DNA of 64,000 nt from Bog-532 sp963830385 (GCA_963830385.1 CAWHMD010000009.1:620001-684000), one strand, 5' to 3'. Numbered from the stretch's first letter, positions 34,063 to 42,958 are shown. A program made the numbers and translations. Notes: generated by a model not told the origin, from the letters alone.

Positions 34063-34707
34063 TCAGCGAGCGGCCGCCAGGGTCTTGCCCGCCAGGTGGG
34101 CGGAATCGAGCGCGTCGGTATGCATGGTGGCCGCCAGGTCGGTGAACTCGTCCAGCGCCGGGTTGACACCGACCAGCGTGAACTCGCGCTCGACGACGGT
34201 CAGGTCGGCGCCCCAGACCGTGCCCAGGAAGTGCGTGAGGTAGCCGGTCGAGTGGTCCCAGCCCTCGCGCGGGGTGCCGGGGCCGTAGGCGCCGCCCCGG
34301 ACCGTGGCCAGGACGACGGGCTTGCCCGCCAGCAGCGGCGGCGCGCCCGCCCCGGCCCGCGGGTCGGTGACGATCAGGTCGATCCAGGCCTTGATGTGCT
34401 GGGAGACGCCGAAGTTGTACAGCGGCACCGCCAGCACGATCGCGTCGGCGGCCAGCAGCTCGTCGACCAGGGTGGCGGCCAGCGCCACCGCCTGGCCCTG
34501 CTGCGGGCTGCGGTCCTGCTCCGGGGTGCGGCCGGCGGTGACCGCCAGCGGCCAGGCGTCGGCTGGGATGGGGTCGGTGCCCAGGTGCCGCCGGACGACG
34601 GTGTCGCCCGGGTGAGCGGCCAGCCACTCCTGCTCGACGATGTCGGCGAGCTCGCTGCTGGCGGATCCGTCGACGCGGATGCTGGCGTCGAGCCGGTAGA
34701 GCGTCAT
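34063..34707 (-). CDS. FMN-dependent NADH-azoreductase / flavodoxin-fold quinone reductase
   Basis: A 214-residue AzoR-like protein. MTLYRLDASIRVDGSASSEL is the FMN phosphate-binding start, VLAVPLYNFGVSQHIKAWID the central FMN loop, and ATVRGGAYGPG the second flavin loop. Such enzymes reduce quinones and azo compounds with NADH. It diverges from a MarR gene across twin palindromes and is probably repressed by it, as in many quinone-stress pairs. Confidence 0.9.
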   Translation of the reverse strand: MTLYRLDASIRVDGSASSELADIVEQEWLAAHPGDTVVRRHLGTDPIPADAWPLAVTAGRTPEQDRSPQQGQAVALAATLVDELLAADAIVLAVPLYNFGVSQHIKAWIDLIVTDPRAGAGAPPLLAGKPVVLATVRGGAYGPGTPREGWDHSTGYLTHFLGTVWGADLTVVEREFTLVGVNPALDEFTDLAATMHTDALDSAHLAGKTLAAAR

Positions 34708-34737
34708 GGCAGAGACTCCTCATGGATGAGAATCAGG

Positions 34738-34786
34738 TATTTCAAGCGTGAACTAACGTAGCACAAGCTACTTCACGCTTGAAGTA
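34738..34786. promoter_or_regulatory. Twin MarR-type operators
   Basis: TTCAAGCGTGAA (34741-34752) and TTCACGCTTGAA (34772-34783) are perfect inverted copies, and each has the pattern TTCA-N4-TGAA or its inverse within itself. They lie between azoreductase and MarR starts, so one MarR dimer could sit on each and block both promoters. Confidence 0.7.
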
Positions 34787-34810
34787 TTCCGGGAGGGAAA
34801 CGGGCGAAGT

Positions 34811-35359
34811 ATGCTCGGCGTCATGACCGCGACCCCGGACGCGGCGGCCAGCGCGCCTGCCCCCGCCGCGGAACCGCGCTGGCTGACCCCGCCGGAGCAG
34901 GAGGCCTGGAAAGCGGTCGCCGCCCTGATGCTGCAGCTGCCCGGCCCGCTGGACGCTCAGCTCCAGCAGGACTCGGGCCTCAGCCTGTACGAGTACCTGG
35001 TGCTCAGCTCGCTGTCGATGGAGCCCGGCCGCACCGTGCGGATGAGCCAGCTGGCCCGGCTGGCCAACGGCTCCATGTCGCGCCTGTCCAACGTGGCCAA
35101 GCGGCTTGAGCAGCGCGGCTGGCTGCGGCGCGAACCGGACCCGCACGACGGCCGTTCGACCGTGGCCCGGCTCACCGACAGCGGCTGGGAGGTCGTGCAA
35201 GCGGCCGCCCCCGGCCACGTCGACGCGGTCCGCCGGCTGGTGATCGACGGGCTGACCCCGGCCCAGATGGAGGCCCTGACCGCCGCCGCCCGCGGCATCA
35301 CCGACAGCCTGGTGAACTGCCCGGAGACCGCGAGCCCGTGCACCGAAGACCCTTGCTGA
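34811..35359 (+). CDS. MarR-family regulator
   Basis: A 182-residue winged-helix regulator. YEYLVLSSLSMEPGRTVRMS leads to the HTH QLARLANGSMSRLSNVAKRL, then the wing QRGWLRREPDPHDGRSTVAR. One Cys pair near the C-terminus (NCPETASPCTEDPC) could act in oxidation sensing, though this is inference. ATG at 34823 is an alternative start. It probably controls the azoreductase and itself. Confidence 0.9.
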   Translation: MLGVMTATPDAAASAPAPAAEPRWLTPPEQEAWKAVAALMLQLPGPLDAQLQQDSGLSLYEYLVLSSLSMEPGRTVRMSQLARLANGSMSRLSNVAKRLEQRGWLRREPDPHDGRSTVARLTDSGWEVVQAAAPGHVDAVRRLVIDGLTPAQMEALTAAARGITDSLVNCPETASPCTEDPC

Positions 35360-35371
35360 CCGCGACTGCGA

Positions 35372-35599
35372 TCAGTCCTCGGGGATCAGCGCCAGCGCCT
35401 CCACTTCCGGCACCAGCTCGGGGCGGAACAGCGCCGCCACCTGGACCGCGGTGCTGGCGGGCGGCCGCTCGGTGTCGACGTACTCGTCGCGCACGACCCG
35501 GATGGCCGGCAGGTAGCCGACGTCGGTCACGTAGAAGTTGAGCTTGACCACGTCGGCGAAGGTGGCACCGGCCGCGGCCAGGCAGCGGCGCAGGACCAA
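35372..35599 (-). pseudogene. RidA/YjgF-family C-terminal remnant
   Basis: The minus strand reads LRRCLAAAGATFADVVKLNF, YVTDVGYLPAIRVVRDEYVD and PPASTAVQVAALFRPELVPE, which is the C-terminal two thirds of a RidA enamine deaminase, including the RPPASTAVQV region (the usual ligand Arg just before PP is kept). The first 50-60 residues are missing. Upstream sequence belongs to another broken gene on the opposite strand, so a deletion junction lies near 35600. Confidence 0.75.
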
Positions 35600-35613
35600 C
35601 GGGGGAGCGTCTG

Positions 35614-35937
35614 ATGACCGGGCAGCCGGGCGACCCGTACCAGCCCCACGATCCGTACCAGCCACCGCCACCGGGCGGCTACGGGGCCCCCCGCTCCCGG
35701 GGGCTTCCCGCCCCAGCCGCCAAACCCACCGCCACCGAACCCGCCGCCCGGGCCGCCGCGCCCGGCCCACCGCGAACGGAACATCCTGATCGGAGCGGGC
35801 GCCGCGCTGGCCGTGTCAATGAACCAGCTGGCCGATGACCTGGAGAGCGGGGGCGACGCGAATACCGACGAGGCCACCGTGCAGTCCGACGCCGCCCAGG
35901 TTGAATCGGCTGCTCAGGCCCTGCAAGCTGACCCGGG
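35614..35937 (+). pseudogene. Broken Pro-rich membrane/secreted protein
   Basis: ATG follows GGGGGAG and opens MTGQPGDPYQPHDPYQPPPP, typical of actinobacterial Pro-rich membrane proteins. Around 35690-35700 the sense shifts frame: the next frame gives GGFPPQPPNPPPPNPPPGPP, then RERNILIGAGAALAVS (start of a membrane helix), QLADDLESGGDANTDEATVQ and AAQVESAAQALQADPG, with no stop before the DUF4232 gene's end. At least one frameshift and an internal deletion are needed to explain it. Confidence 0.6.
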
Positions 35938-35940
35938 CCG

Positions 35941-36534
35941 CTACTTGTGCGGCACCGTGTCGGCGTCCATCGGGCCGACGGTCAGCGTCCTGGTCGTGAC
36001 CAGCGGCGTGACGTAGCCGGCGTCCACGTTGTCGATCCTGGCCGTCAGCGCGGTGGTCTGGTTCGGCGGTATGACCTGGACCTGCTCAACCCGGGGCACA
36101 TCGGCGCTAGCCCCCGGGTCGCGGGTGCTGAAGTTGACGAACGCGGCGCTGGCCGTGTGCGGGGCCAGCGTCTGCGCCTTCTCGCCGCCGGTGGCCAGCT
36201 TGGCCGTCCAGACGTCCTTCATTCCCAGCGGCTTCGGCGTCCCCCCGGCGCCGCCGATCAGCTCCACCCCCGGGAAGCCGTACAGCGTGCAGGTCCAGGC
36301 CGAGACGTTGGTGAGCTCGGCGTAGAAGCTGCCGGTGGTGCTGCCCTCTTCCTGCGGCCCCTGGATCACCTGCAGCGACAGGTCCTTGGTGGCACACGGG
36401 GCGCTGGTCGGCAACACCGCCGCGCTGCTGCCGGACGCGCTGGCCGTTCCCGATCCGCCGGACGCGCATCCGGCCAGTGCGGCCGCGATCGCCGCCGTCG
36501 CGGAAACCCCCGAGACCAACTTCATCCTGTTCAC
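35941..36534 (-). CDS. DUF4232 lipoprotein
   Basis: A 197-residue lipoprotein. The signal peptide ends LAGC (Cys about residue 22), followed by a Ser/Gly linker. The DUF4232 domain has SAPCATKDLSLQVIQGPQEE, TNVSAWTCTLYGFPGVELIG and FVNFSTRDPG; two Cys probably pair. GTG is chosen because GGGGG lies 8 bases before it. Its function is unknown; it is a common extracytoplasmic domain in actinobacteria. Confidence 0.85.
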   Translation of the reverse strand: MNRMKLVSGVSATAAIAAALAGCASGGSGTASASGSSAAVLPTSAPCATKDLSLQVIQGPQEEGSTTGSFYAELTNVSAWTCTLYGFPGVELIGGAGGTPKPLGMKDVWTAKLATGGEKAQTLAPHTASAAFVNFSTRDPGASADVPRVEQVQVIPPNQTTALTARIDNVDAGYVTPLVTTRTLTVGPMDADTVPHK

Positions 36535-36690
36535 TGGTGAAACCCCCATCGGCATCCCCGTTGCTGTTCTTCCGGCACCGGTTGGGACGCCGCTACCCGC
36601 GTCCAGGTTGGGCCCTTTCACCGTCCGGCCGCTCAACGCAACTGGACGGGCTGTCGTCTATGGGGGTGACCACGACAGTCAGGGGAACAT

Positions 36691-37275
36691 GTGGACAGAA
36701 AGCAGACGCGGGCCTTCGAGGGCTTCGTCACCGAGTCAGGCGACACCCTGCTGCGGATGGCGATCCTGCTCACCTCGGACGTGGGCCTGGCCGAGGACGT
36801 GTACCAGGAGACCCTGCACCGGCTGGCGGCCCGGTGGGCGCGGGTCGCCAGCCCGATGGCGTTCTGCCGCCGGGTCATGCACAACATCGTGATCGACCAG
36901 GCCCGGGCCCGGCGGCGGCGTCCCCGGCAGCTCGGCCTGGCCAGCGGGCACGACCGCGGCGACCCACGGTCGGGTGACCCGGCCGCCGCCGTCGAGCTCC
37001 GGCCGGCCCTGCTGGCCGCGCTGAACACGCTGACCCCGCAGCAGCGCGTCATCGTCGTGCTGCGGTATTTCGACGACCGCAGCGAGAACGAGGTCGCCGA
37101 CCTGCTCGGGGTGGCGCCGGGGACGATCAAGAGCACCGCGTCCCGGGCCGTCGCCCAGCTCCGGGCCCAGCCCGGCCTCATCGCCCTGTTCGCCGCCGAC
37201 GCCGCTGGCGTCGCCGGCCCCGCCCGGACTCCCGCCCCCAGCACCATCGGAGAGGACCACCATGCCCGGTACTGA
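36691..37275 (+). CDS. ECF sigma factor, SigE family
   Basis: A 194-residue sigma-70 factor. Region 2 reads LLRMAILLTSDVGLAEDVYQ with the helix RVMHNIVIDQARARRRR. Region 4 reads LTPQQRVIVVLRYFDDRSEN and EVADLLGVAPGTIKSTASRA. It has the short SigE-family layout with no C-terminal extension. The GTG begins VDRKQTRAFEGFV. It overlaps the next gene by 14 bases; that membrane protein is its probable partner. Confidence 0.92.
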   Translation: MDRKQTRAFEGFVTESGDTLLRMAILLTSDVGLAEDVYQETLHRLAARWARVASPMAFCRRVMHNIVIDQARARRRRPRQLGLASGHDRGDPRSGDPAAAVELRPALLAALNTLTPQQRVIVVLRYFDDRSENEVADLLGVAPGTIKSTASRAVAQLRAQPGLIALFAADAAGVAGPARTPAPSTIGEDHHARY

Positions 37276-38233
37276 CGAAGACATCCTGCGCGACCTGATG
37301 GGCCGCGCCACCCACGACCTGCACGCCTCGCCCGCGGTCACCGCCCGGGTGCTGACGCGGCAGCGCCACCGCCGCTGGCGGAACCGCGCGGTCACCACGG
37401 TGGTGACCGGCGCCGCGGCCGGGACCGTGGCCGGCGTGGTCGTGGCCGGCCAGGGCGGCACCCCCGGACCAGGTGGCAGCGGCACCCCGGCCCACCTGAC
37501 CGCCGCCCAGCACGAGCTCTACCAGCTGAGCGACGCCGCCGCGGCGACCCCGGCACCGTCCGGCCGCTACGTGACGCTGACCGAACGCGAGAACGGCGGG
37601 GTGAAGCGGACCAGTGTGCTGGACCGCCAGACTGGCGACGTCTACACCTACCAGCAGGGCGCCGGGGTCCCGGCCGAACTGCCGGTGGCCCGGCACGACT
37701 CGCCCACCGCGGCCGAGTTCGCCGGCTGGACCACCGACCCGGCCAAGCTCCGCGGCGTGCTGCTGGCCCAGGCCAGGAAGGAGAACGCCCAGGCCGAGAA
37801 GGAGTTCCAGCAGCAGCTGCGCCGGCTCCCGGCCAAGCTGCGGCACAAGAAGGTCATAGCCACCAACCCCACGGCGGGCGAGACCGACGATGACCTGGTC
37901 TTCGAGCAGGCCACCGACACGCTGTGGAACCCGCTGGTGGCACCGGCCCTGCGGTCCGCGCTGTACAAGGTGCTGGCGGGCACCCCCGGAGTGGTCGTCC
38001 GCACCCGCACCCACGACCTCAGCGGCCGCCCCGCGACCGAGATCAGCCGGGTCGACAACCCCGAAGGCGAGACCACCTCGACGTTCGAGGACCCCGCCAC
38101 CGGCACGGTGCTCGAGTCGCTGTTCGTCACCCCGCCCAGCAAGAGCACCGGCGCCGCCGGCGAAACCAATTACGACCTCTACCAGTCCATCACCAGCAGC
38201 AACACCTTGCCCGCCAACCCCTACGCGCGCTAA
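37262..38233 (+). CDS. CU044_5270-like membrane protein, partner of the ECF sigma factor
   Basis: A 323-residue protein. About 40 cytoplasmic residues (DILRDLMGRATHDLHASPAV) precede one membrane helix (AVTTVVTGAAAGTVAGVVVA). The long outer domain (GRYVTLTERENGGVKRTSVL; SRVDNPEGETTSTFEDPATG) is like CU044_5270 proteins that follow SigE-family factors. Topology suggests an anti-sigma or sensor role, but no known anti-sigma motif was seen. Confidence 0.75.
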   Translation: MPGTDEDILRDLMGRATHDLHASPAVTARVLTRQRHRRWRNRAVTTVVTGAAAGTVAGVVVAGQGGTPGPGGSGTPAHLTAAQHELYQLSDAAAATPAPSGRYVTLTERENGGVKRTSVLDRQTGDVYTYQQGAGVPAELPVARHDSPTAAEFAGWTTDPAKLRGVLLAQARKENAQAEKEFQQQLRRLPAKLRHKKVIATNPTAGETDDDLVFEQATDTLWNPLVAPALRSALYKVLAGTPGVVVRTRTHDLSGRPATEISRVDNPEGETTSTFEDPATGTVLESLFVTPPSKSTGAAGETNYDLYQSITSSNTLPANPYAR

Positions 38234-38359
38234 ACGACCAGGCCGGCGTGGCCTGGCCGGCCGGCACCTCGAGCCCGACCTGAACCTGCGCTGCCTCCGC
38301 GCCTCTTCCTCAGCGTCCGCCACGGTGGTTCACTGAGCAAACCGGCCGGAGGAGCGACG

Positions 38360-39868
38360 ATGCCCTCGATCCCTGAGACCCTGCGTACCGCCGCGGCCCG
38401 CTGCCCGGACCGGGAGGCGCTGGTGTTCGGCGCCGCCCGGCGGTCCTACCGGGAGCTGTACGAGGAGACCGAACGGGCGGCCGCGGCCCTGGCCGGCCGG
38501 GGCGTCGTCCCCGGGGAGCGGGTGCTGCTCATCTCCCCGAACAGTGACGCCTTCGTGGTCGCGGCCTACGCGATCCTGCGGGCCGGCGCGATCCTGGTGC
38601 CGGGCAACCCGCGTAACGCCCCGCCCGAGGTCGCGCATCTGGTGCGAGACTCCGGCGCGATGATCGTGCTGTACGCGCCGGAACTGGCCGACGTGGTCAC
38701 CCGGGGGGTCGCCGCCAGCGGGGCCACCCCGCAGGTCCTGCCGCTGGACGGTCTGGCCGCCGAGGCCAGCGAGCCCCACCCGCCCGTCACCCACCAGCCC
38801 GCCGAGTCCGACGACGCGCTGCTGCTGTACACCTCGGGCACCACCGGCGCGCCCAAGGGGGCGCTGTTCGATCACCACCGGGCGCTGTGGGTGGCGGTCA
38901 ACGTGTCCGGGACCACCGGCTACCGCGACGGCGACCGCACCCTGCACGTGGCCCCGCTCTACCATGCCGCCCAGCTGGTCCTGGTGCTGATCGCGGGCAC
39001 CGCGCTGGCCATGACGCACGTGGTGGCGCCCCGGTTCGACCCGGCCGAAGTGGCCACGACGATGGAGCGGGAGCGCATCTCGCTGTTGTTCGGCGTGCCG
39101 ACCATGTACCAGTTCCTGCTGCGGCTGCCGGACATCGCCGACCGGGACCTGTCAGCCTGGCGGGTCGGGATGTACGGGGCGGCCCCGATGCCGCCCGACT
39201 CAGCCCGCGCCCTGGTGAAGACGTTCCCGCGGGTGGCCCTGTTCCAGCTGTGCGGGCAGACCGAAGCCGGTCCCGGCGGGATCTACGCCGGGCCGGAGGA
39301 CGTGCTGGCCCGCCCGGACGCCATGGGCCGCTACGCGCTGCCCAACACCGAGGCCCGGGTGGTGACCGCCGACGGCGCCGACACCGGCCCCGACGAGGTG
39401 GGAGAGCTGGTGCTGCGCGGCGAGACGATCATGAAGGGTTACTGGAATCAGCCCGAAGCCACCGCCGAGGCCATCCGCGACGGCTGGCTGCACACCGGGG
39501 ACCTCGCGGTCCTGGACGCCGGCGGCTACATCACGCTGGTCGACCGGATCAAGGACCTGATCATCACCGGCGGCCGCAACGTCTACTCGATCGAGGTCGA
39601 AGCCGCGCTGGCCGGGCACCCGGACCTGCTCGACGTCGCGGTGGTCGGCGTCCCGCACCCCGACTACGGCGAGAGCATCGTCGCGGTGGTCCAGCCCGCC
39701 GACGGCGCCGAGCCGACCGTCGAGTCGCTGCGGGCCTGGACCCGCGACCGCATCGCCGACTACAAGGCCCCGCACCTGGTGGTGGTCCGCCCCATCCCGC
39801 GCAACCCGTCCGGCAAGATCCAGAAGCACCTGCTCCGCGCCGACCTGAAAGCGGCCGGCCTCCCGTGA
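38360..39868 (+). CDS. AMP-binding acyl-CoA synthetase/ligase
   Basis: A 502-residue adenylate-forming enzyme. The P-loop is LLYTSGTTGAPKGALFDHHR, the A5 region FQLCGQTEAGPGG, A7-A8 GWLHTGDLAVLDAGGYITLV and DLIITGGRNVYSIEVE, and the catalytic lysine is in NPSGKIQKHLLR. This is the medium/long-chain or aryl acyl-CoA ligase class; the acid is unknown. The stop overlaps the next gene as GTGA. Confidence 0.92.
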   Translation: MPSIPETLRTAAARCPDREALVFGAARRSYRELYEETERAAAALAGRGVVPGERVLLISPNSDAFVVAAYAILRAGAILVPGNPRNAPPEVAHLVRDSGAMIVLYAPELADVVTRGVAASGATPQVLPLDGLAAEASEPHPPVTHQPAESDDALLLYTSGTTGAPKGALFDHHRALWVAVNVSGTTGYRDGDRTLHVAPLYHAAQLVLVLIAGTALAMTHVVAPRFDPAEVATTMERERISLLFGVPTMYQFLLRLPDIADRDLSAWRVGMYGAAPMPPDSARALVKTFPRVALFQLCGQTEAGPGGIYAGPEDVLARPDAMGRYALPNTEARVVTADGADTGPDEVGELVLRGETIMKGYWNQPEATAEAIRDGWLHTGDLAVLDAGGYITLVDRIKDLIITGGRNVYSIEVEAALAGHPDLLDVAVVGVPHPDYGESIVAVVQPADGAEPTVESLRAWTRDRIADYKAPHLVVVRPIPRNPSGKIQKHLLRADLKAAGLP

Positions 39869-40791
39869 CGATGACCCCAGGCCCGCCGGGCTGGTCGCGC
39901 TTGATCGGCCGGTGGGCCGTCGAGGGCGCTCACCCGCTGCTGCCGGGCGACGTCATCCGCGGGCAGGTCACGTTCGAATGGCTGACCGGGCGGCAGTTCG
40001 TGATCCAGCGTTCGCACTACGACCACCCGGACATCCCCGACGCGATCACGATCATCGACGCGGCCGGCGGGCAGCCGTCCATGCACTATTTCGACCGCCG
40101 CGGCGTTTCGCGGGTGTACGCGGTCAGCCTGGACGAGGACCGGTGGCGGTTCTGGCGTGACGACCCCGGCTTCGGCCAGCGGTTCACCGGCGTCTTCAGC
40201 GACGACGGCGACACGATCACCGGCCAGGGCGAGATGTGCCGGGACGGATCCACCTGGGAACCGGACCTCGCGCTGACCTACCGCCGGGTCCCGTCCCGTC
40301 CCGCCACGGCGGCCCGGACCCACGCCGACCTCGACGAGATGGCCCGCCGGGTGATCGACGGCAACCACTACATGACCCTGGGGACCACCGACCCCGACGG
40401 GCGGCCGCGGCTGTCGCCGGTGTACTACACCCCGGCCCGGTACACCGACTTCTACTGGGTCTCCGCGCCCGGCGCCCAGCACTCGCTGAACCTCGCGGAC
40501 CGCCCCGAGACCGAGATCGTGATCTTCGATTCCACCGCACCCGCCAACCAGGGCGAGGCCGTCTACCTCTCGGCCACCGCGGCCGAGGTCCCCGACGGCG
40601 AACTGGAGTCCGTCATCGGGGAAGCGTTCCGCACCACCGCGGGCGCCCGGCGGTTCACCCTCGCCGAACTGCGCGATGGCACCCTGCAGTTGTACGTCGC
40701 GCGCGCCCGCTCGTGCGAGGTCCACGTGGCCGCGAATCACCCGGGGCACGGCCGCGGCGTCGACACCCGTCAGCCCGCCGAACCGGGCTGA
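39865..40791 (+). CDS. Fusion: DUF1579-like domain plus FMN-binding split barrel
   Basis: A 308-residue protein with two domains. Residues 1-145 (LIGRWAVEGAHPLLPGDVIR, FEWLTGRQFVIQRSHYDHPD, WRFWRDDPGFGQRFTGVFSD) look like the DUF1579/THAP4-like lipocalin fold. Residues from about 150 (ADLDEMARRVIDGNHYMTLG, DPDGRPRLSPVYYTPARY) are a pyridoxamine-phosphate-oxidase-like FMN barrel. The GTG is coupled to the acyl-CoA ligase by GTGA. The pairing suggests a redox or ligand-binding step on the ligase product, but that is inference. Confidence 0.78.
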   Translation: MTMTPGPPGWSRLIGRWAVEGAHPLLPGDVIRGQVTFEWLTGRQFVIQRSHYDHPDIPDAITIIDAAGGQPSMHYFDRRGVSRVYAVSLDEDRWRFWRDDPGFGQRFTGVFSDDGDTITGQGEMCRDGSTWEPDLALTYRRVPSRPATAARTHADLDEMARRVIDGNHYMTLGTTDPDGRPRLSPVYYTPARYTDFYWVSAPGAQHSLNLADRPETEIVIFDSTAPANQGEAVYLSATAAEVPDGELESVIGEAFRTTAGARRFTLAELRDGTLQLYVARARSCEVHVAANHPGHGRGVDTRQPAEPG

Positions 40792-40829
40792 CGGGTCGCA
40801 GGGGGCGGAATTGACCCGTCAGCCCGGTT
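40781..40829. terminator. Bidirectional terminator between convergent genes
   Basis: A perfect 17-bp stem (arms 40781-40797 and 40813-40829; core CCGGGCTGACGGGTC) with a 15-nt loop. It begins inside the stop region of the fusion gene and lies before the convergent secreted-protein gene at 40843. Confidence 0.75.
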
Positions 40830-40842
40830 TATTTCGGGGTGG

Positions 40843-41697
40843 TTATTTAACAGTGAGGCCGAACGATTTACCATCCCAGCCCAATGGGCTGGGCGCTATT
40901 TCCACTTGCCCGGTCGACTGCCCATTGCTGGTCATTATGCGCGGAAAATGTGTCCAGTCCCCGAGTGCCCGGGTGCGCCCGGAGGTATCGGTGAGCGTGA
41001 CGTCCGAGAACGAGTTCAGCTGCTCAGGATGTATCGGCGCGACGTAGGGCTGGCCGTTATAGGCCGCCAGCCACACGTCACCGAGGTGGGCTATGCCGAG
41101 CGGGCCGCCGCTGTAGGGAAGGGACGCCACGTACTCGTCCCCGTTGCTGGGGTCGGCGATCTTCATGTACGCCGTGTTCGACCCGGTGTTGTACGACACG
41201 GTGAGCGTCACCGTCTCCCCGGCGTAGAAGCAGCCGCGTTGATCGGTGCTGCCAGCGCAGGGACTGCTGGCCGGGTACGGCCGGGGGTGGACCCAGAAGT
41301 AGGACGCGCTGTTGCCGCTGGTGCTGTCGTCCGCGTTCGGGCTCCACGAGCTGGTGGGCGTGGAGCTGTTCGTGGTCGGGATCAGCTCCACCTCGGGGGT
41401 GGACGTGCTGGTGGTGCTGTTCTCCAGCGATATGAACGGCTGGTAGCTGCTTTTGAACTGGTTACCCCGGACCAGGGTCGTGGTCTCGGTGGCCTGCTCG
41501 AAACCGCTGGCGTTGCTCGCCCCGTATCCGGGCGCGCCCTGGGTGTACTGGGCCTGCGAACCGGACGGGGCGGGGAGCGGGGCCGGTCTCGCGCTGGTGG
41601 CCGGGCCGGCCTGGCTGGCACTGGCGGGGACGGCGGCGGCCACGGCCATCGCCGCAGCCGTCATTACGCCGCTGAGCAGGCCAATTTTCTTGATCAT
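40843..41697 (-). CDS. Secreted Ser/Thr-rich protein, unknown function
   Basis: A 284-residue exported protein. The signal peptide (MIKKIGLLSGVMTAAAMAVA through VPASAS) has a signal-peptidase I site near residue 28. A Pro/Ser linker leads to a beta-rich domain (ASYFWVHPRPYPASS, GETVTLTVSYNTGSNTAYMK, GDVWLAAYNGQPYVAPIHPE, LNSFSDVTLTDTSGR). This resembles G1-like jelly-roll proteins, but the catalytic pair is not clear. ATG follows AAAGG. GC content is lower than in neighbours. Confidence 0.7.
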   Translation of the reverse strand: MIKKIGLLSGVMTAAAMAVAAAVPASASQAGPATSARPAPLPAPSGSQAQYTQGAPGYGASNASGFEQATETTTLVRGNQFKSSYQPFISLENSTTSTSTPEVELIPTTNSSTPTSSWSPNADDSTSGNSASYFWVHPRPYPASSPCAGSTDQRGCFYAGETVTLTVSYNTGSNTAYMKIADPSNGDEYVASLPYSGGPLGIAHLGDVWLAAYNGQPYVAPIHPEQLNSFSDVTLTDTSGRTRALGDWTHFPRIMTSNGQSTGQVEIAPSPLGWDGKSFGLTVK

Positions 41698-41878
41698 TAA
41701 TGGCACCTTTCGAGGGAACGAAAATGCAAGAAGCTTGTTCCCCGAAAATGCCGTACTGAATCAAACTCCAGCCGCCGGAACCCTTTTAAAAAATGGAAAA
41801 AGGAGCCCATTCAAGAATTGTTGCCAAAAGGGTAAATGCGGAAATAGCCCAGGATTCGGCGCGCGGTACCATGATCGA
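41698..41878. promoter_or_regulatory. Divergent spacer, secreted protein and adenosine deaminase
   Basis: This AT-richer spacer (AACCCTTTTAAAAAATGG) should hold promoters for both genes. No ribosome site is evident before the deaminase ATG, where ATG ATC GAA TGA overlaps the start in an ATGA pattern. Confidence 0.35.
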
Positions 41879-42958
41879 ATGACGTTGCCGATCGAGCAGA
41901 TCCGGGCCGTGCCCAAGGTGCTGCTGCACGACCACCTCGACGGTGGCCTGCGGCCGGCCACGATCGTCGAGCTGGCCCAGGCCATCGGGTACGACGACCT
42001 GCCCAGTTACGACCCCGAAGCGCTGGCCCGGTCCATGACCGGCGCCGCCCGGCGCGGGCACCTGGAGCTGTATCTGGAGCCGTTCCGGCACACGGTCGCG
42101 GTCATGCAGACGCCCGAGGCGCTGACCCGGGTGGCGGCCGAGTGTGCCGAGGATCTGGCGGCCGACGGGGTGGTCTACGCAGAGGTCCGGTTCGCGCCCG
42201 AGTTGCACCTGGACCGCGGGCTGCGGCTCGACCAGGTGGTCGAGGCCGTTCTGGAGGGCTTCCGCCGGGGGAGTACCGGGAACGGGATCGTGGTCCGGGC
42301 GCTGCTCACCGCGATGCGGACCACGGCCCGCTCGCTGGAGATCGCCGAGCTGGCCGTCCGCTACCGCGATCTGGGGGTGGTCGGCTTCGACATCGCCGGC
42401 GCCGAGGCGGGCTGGCCGCCCAGCCGCCATCTGGACAGTTTCGAGTACGTGCAGCGGGAGAACTTCCACATCACCATCCACGCCGGGGAGGCGTTCGGGC
42501 TGCCGTCGATCTGGGAGGCGGTCCAGTTCTGCGGCGCCGAGCGGCTCGGCCACGGCGTCCGGATCGTCGACGACATCAAGACCGACCCGGATGGTTTGGC
42601 CACGCTGGGGCGGCTGGCTTCGTTCATCCGGGACCGCCGGATCGCGCTGGAGCTGTGCCCGACCTCCAACGTCCAGACCGGCGCCGCCCCGTCCATCGCC
42701 GAGCACCCGATCGGGCTGCTCCGGGACCTCAACTTCCGCGTCACCGTGAACACCGACAACCGGCTGATGAGCGGGATCACGCTCTCGTCCGAGCTGCAGG
42801 CGCTGACCGAGGCGTTCGGTTACGGGTGGCCCGACCTGCAGTGGCTCACGATCAACGCCATGAAGAGCGCGTTCCTGCACTTCGACGGCCGCCTCGACAT
42901 CATCAACGGTGTGATCAAGCCGGGCTACGCGCCGTTGCTCGGTACTGCTGCGGGCTGA
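41879..42958 (+). CDS. add: Adenosine deaminase
   Basis: A 359-residue deaminase turning adenosine or deoxyadenosine into inosine forms. Zinc and catalytic residues are present: LLHDHLDGGLRP, ITIHAGEAFG, GHGVRIVDD, LELCPTSNVQTG and VTVNTDNRLMSG. The last keeps Asp, and the Asn is usual in actinobacterial Add. The ATG gives the normal N-terminus MTLPIEQIRAVPKV; more upstream sequence in frame is spacer. Its end overlaps the convergent AraC gene by 44 bases. Confidence 0.93.
   Translation: MTLPIEQIRAVPKVLLHDHLDGGLRPATIVELAQAIGYDDLPSYDPEALARSMTGAARRGHLELYLEPFRHTVAVMQTPEALTRVAAECAEDLAADGVVYAEVRFAPELHLDRGLRLDQVVEAVLEGFRRGSTGNGIVVRALLTAMRTTARSLEIAELAVRYRDLGVVGFDIAGAEAGWPPSRHLDSFEYVQRENFHITIHAGEAFGLPSIWEAVQFCGAERLGHGVRIVDDIKTDPDGLATLGRLASFIRDRRIALELCPTSNVQTGAAPSIAEHPIGLLRDLNFRVTVNTDNRLMSGITLSSELQALTEAFGYGWPDLQWLTINAMKSAFLHFDGRLDIINGVIKPGYAPLLGTAAG

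Noticed and set aside
38887..39864. N-terminal extension of the FMN-barrel fusion gene into the acyl-CoA ligase
   Set aside because: The extension is the ligase gene read in another frame; the GTGA overlap at 39865 gives a clean start.
40843..41697. Calling the secreted protein a G1-family peptidase
   Set aside because: The beta-rich pattern is suggestive, but the catalytic Gln/Glu pair could not be located, so only a secreted protein of unknown function is reported.
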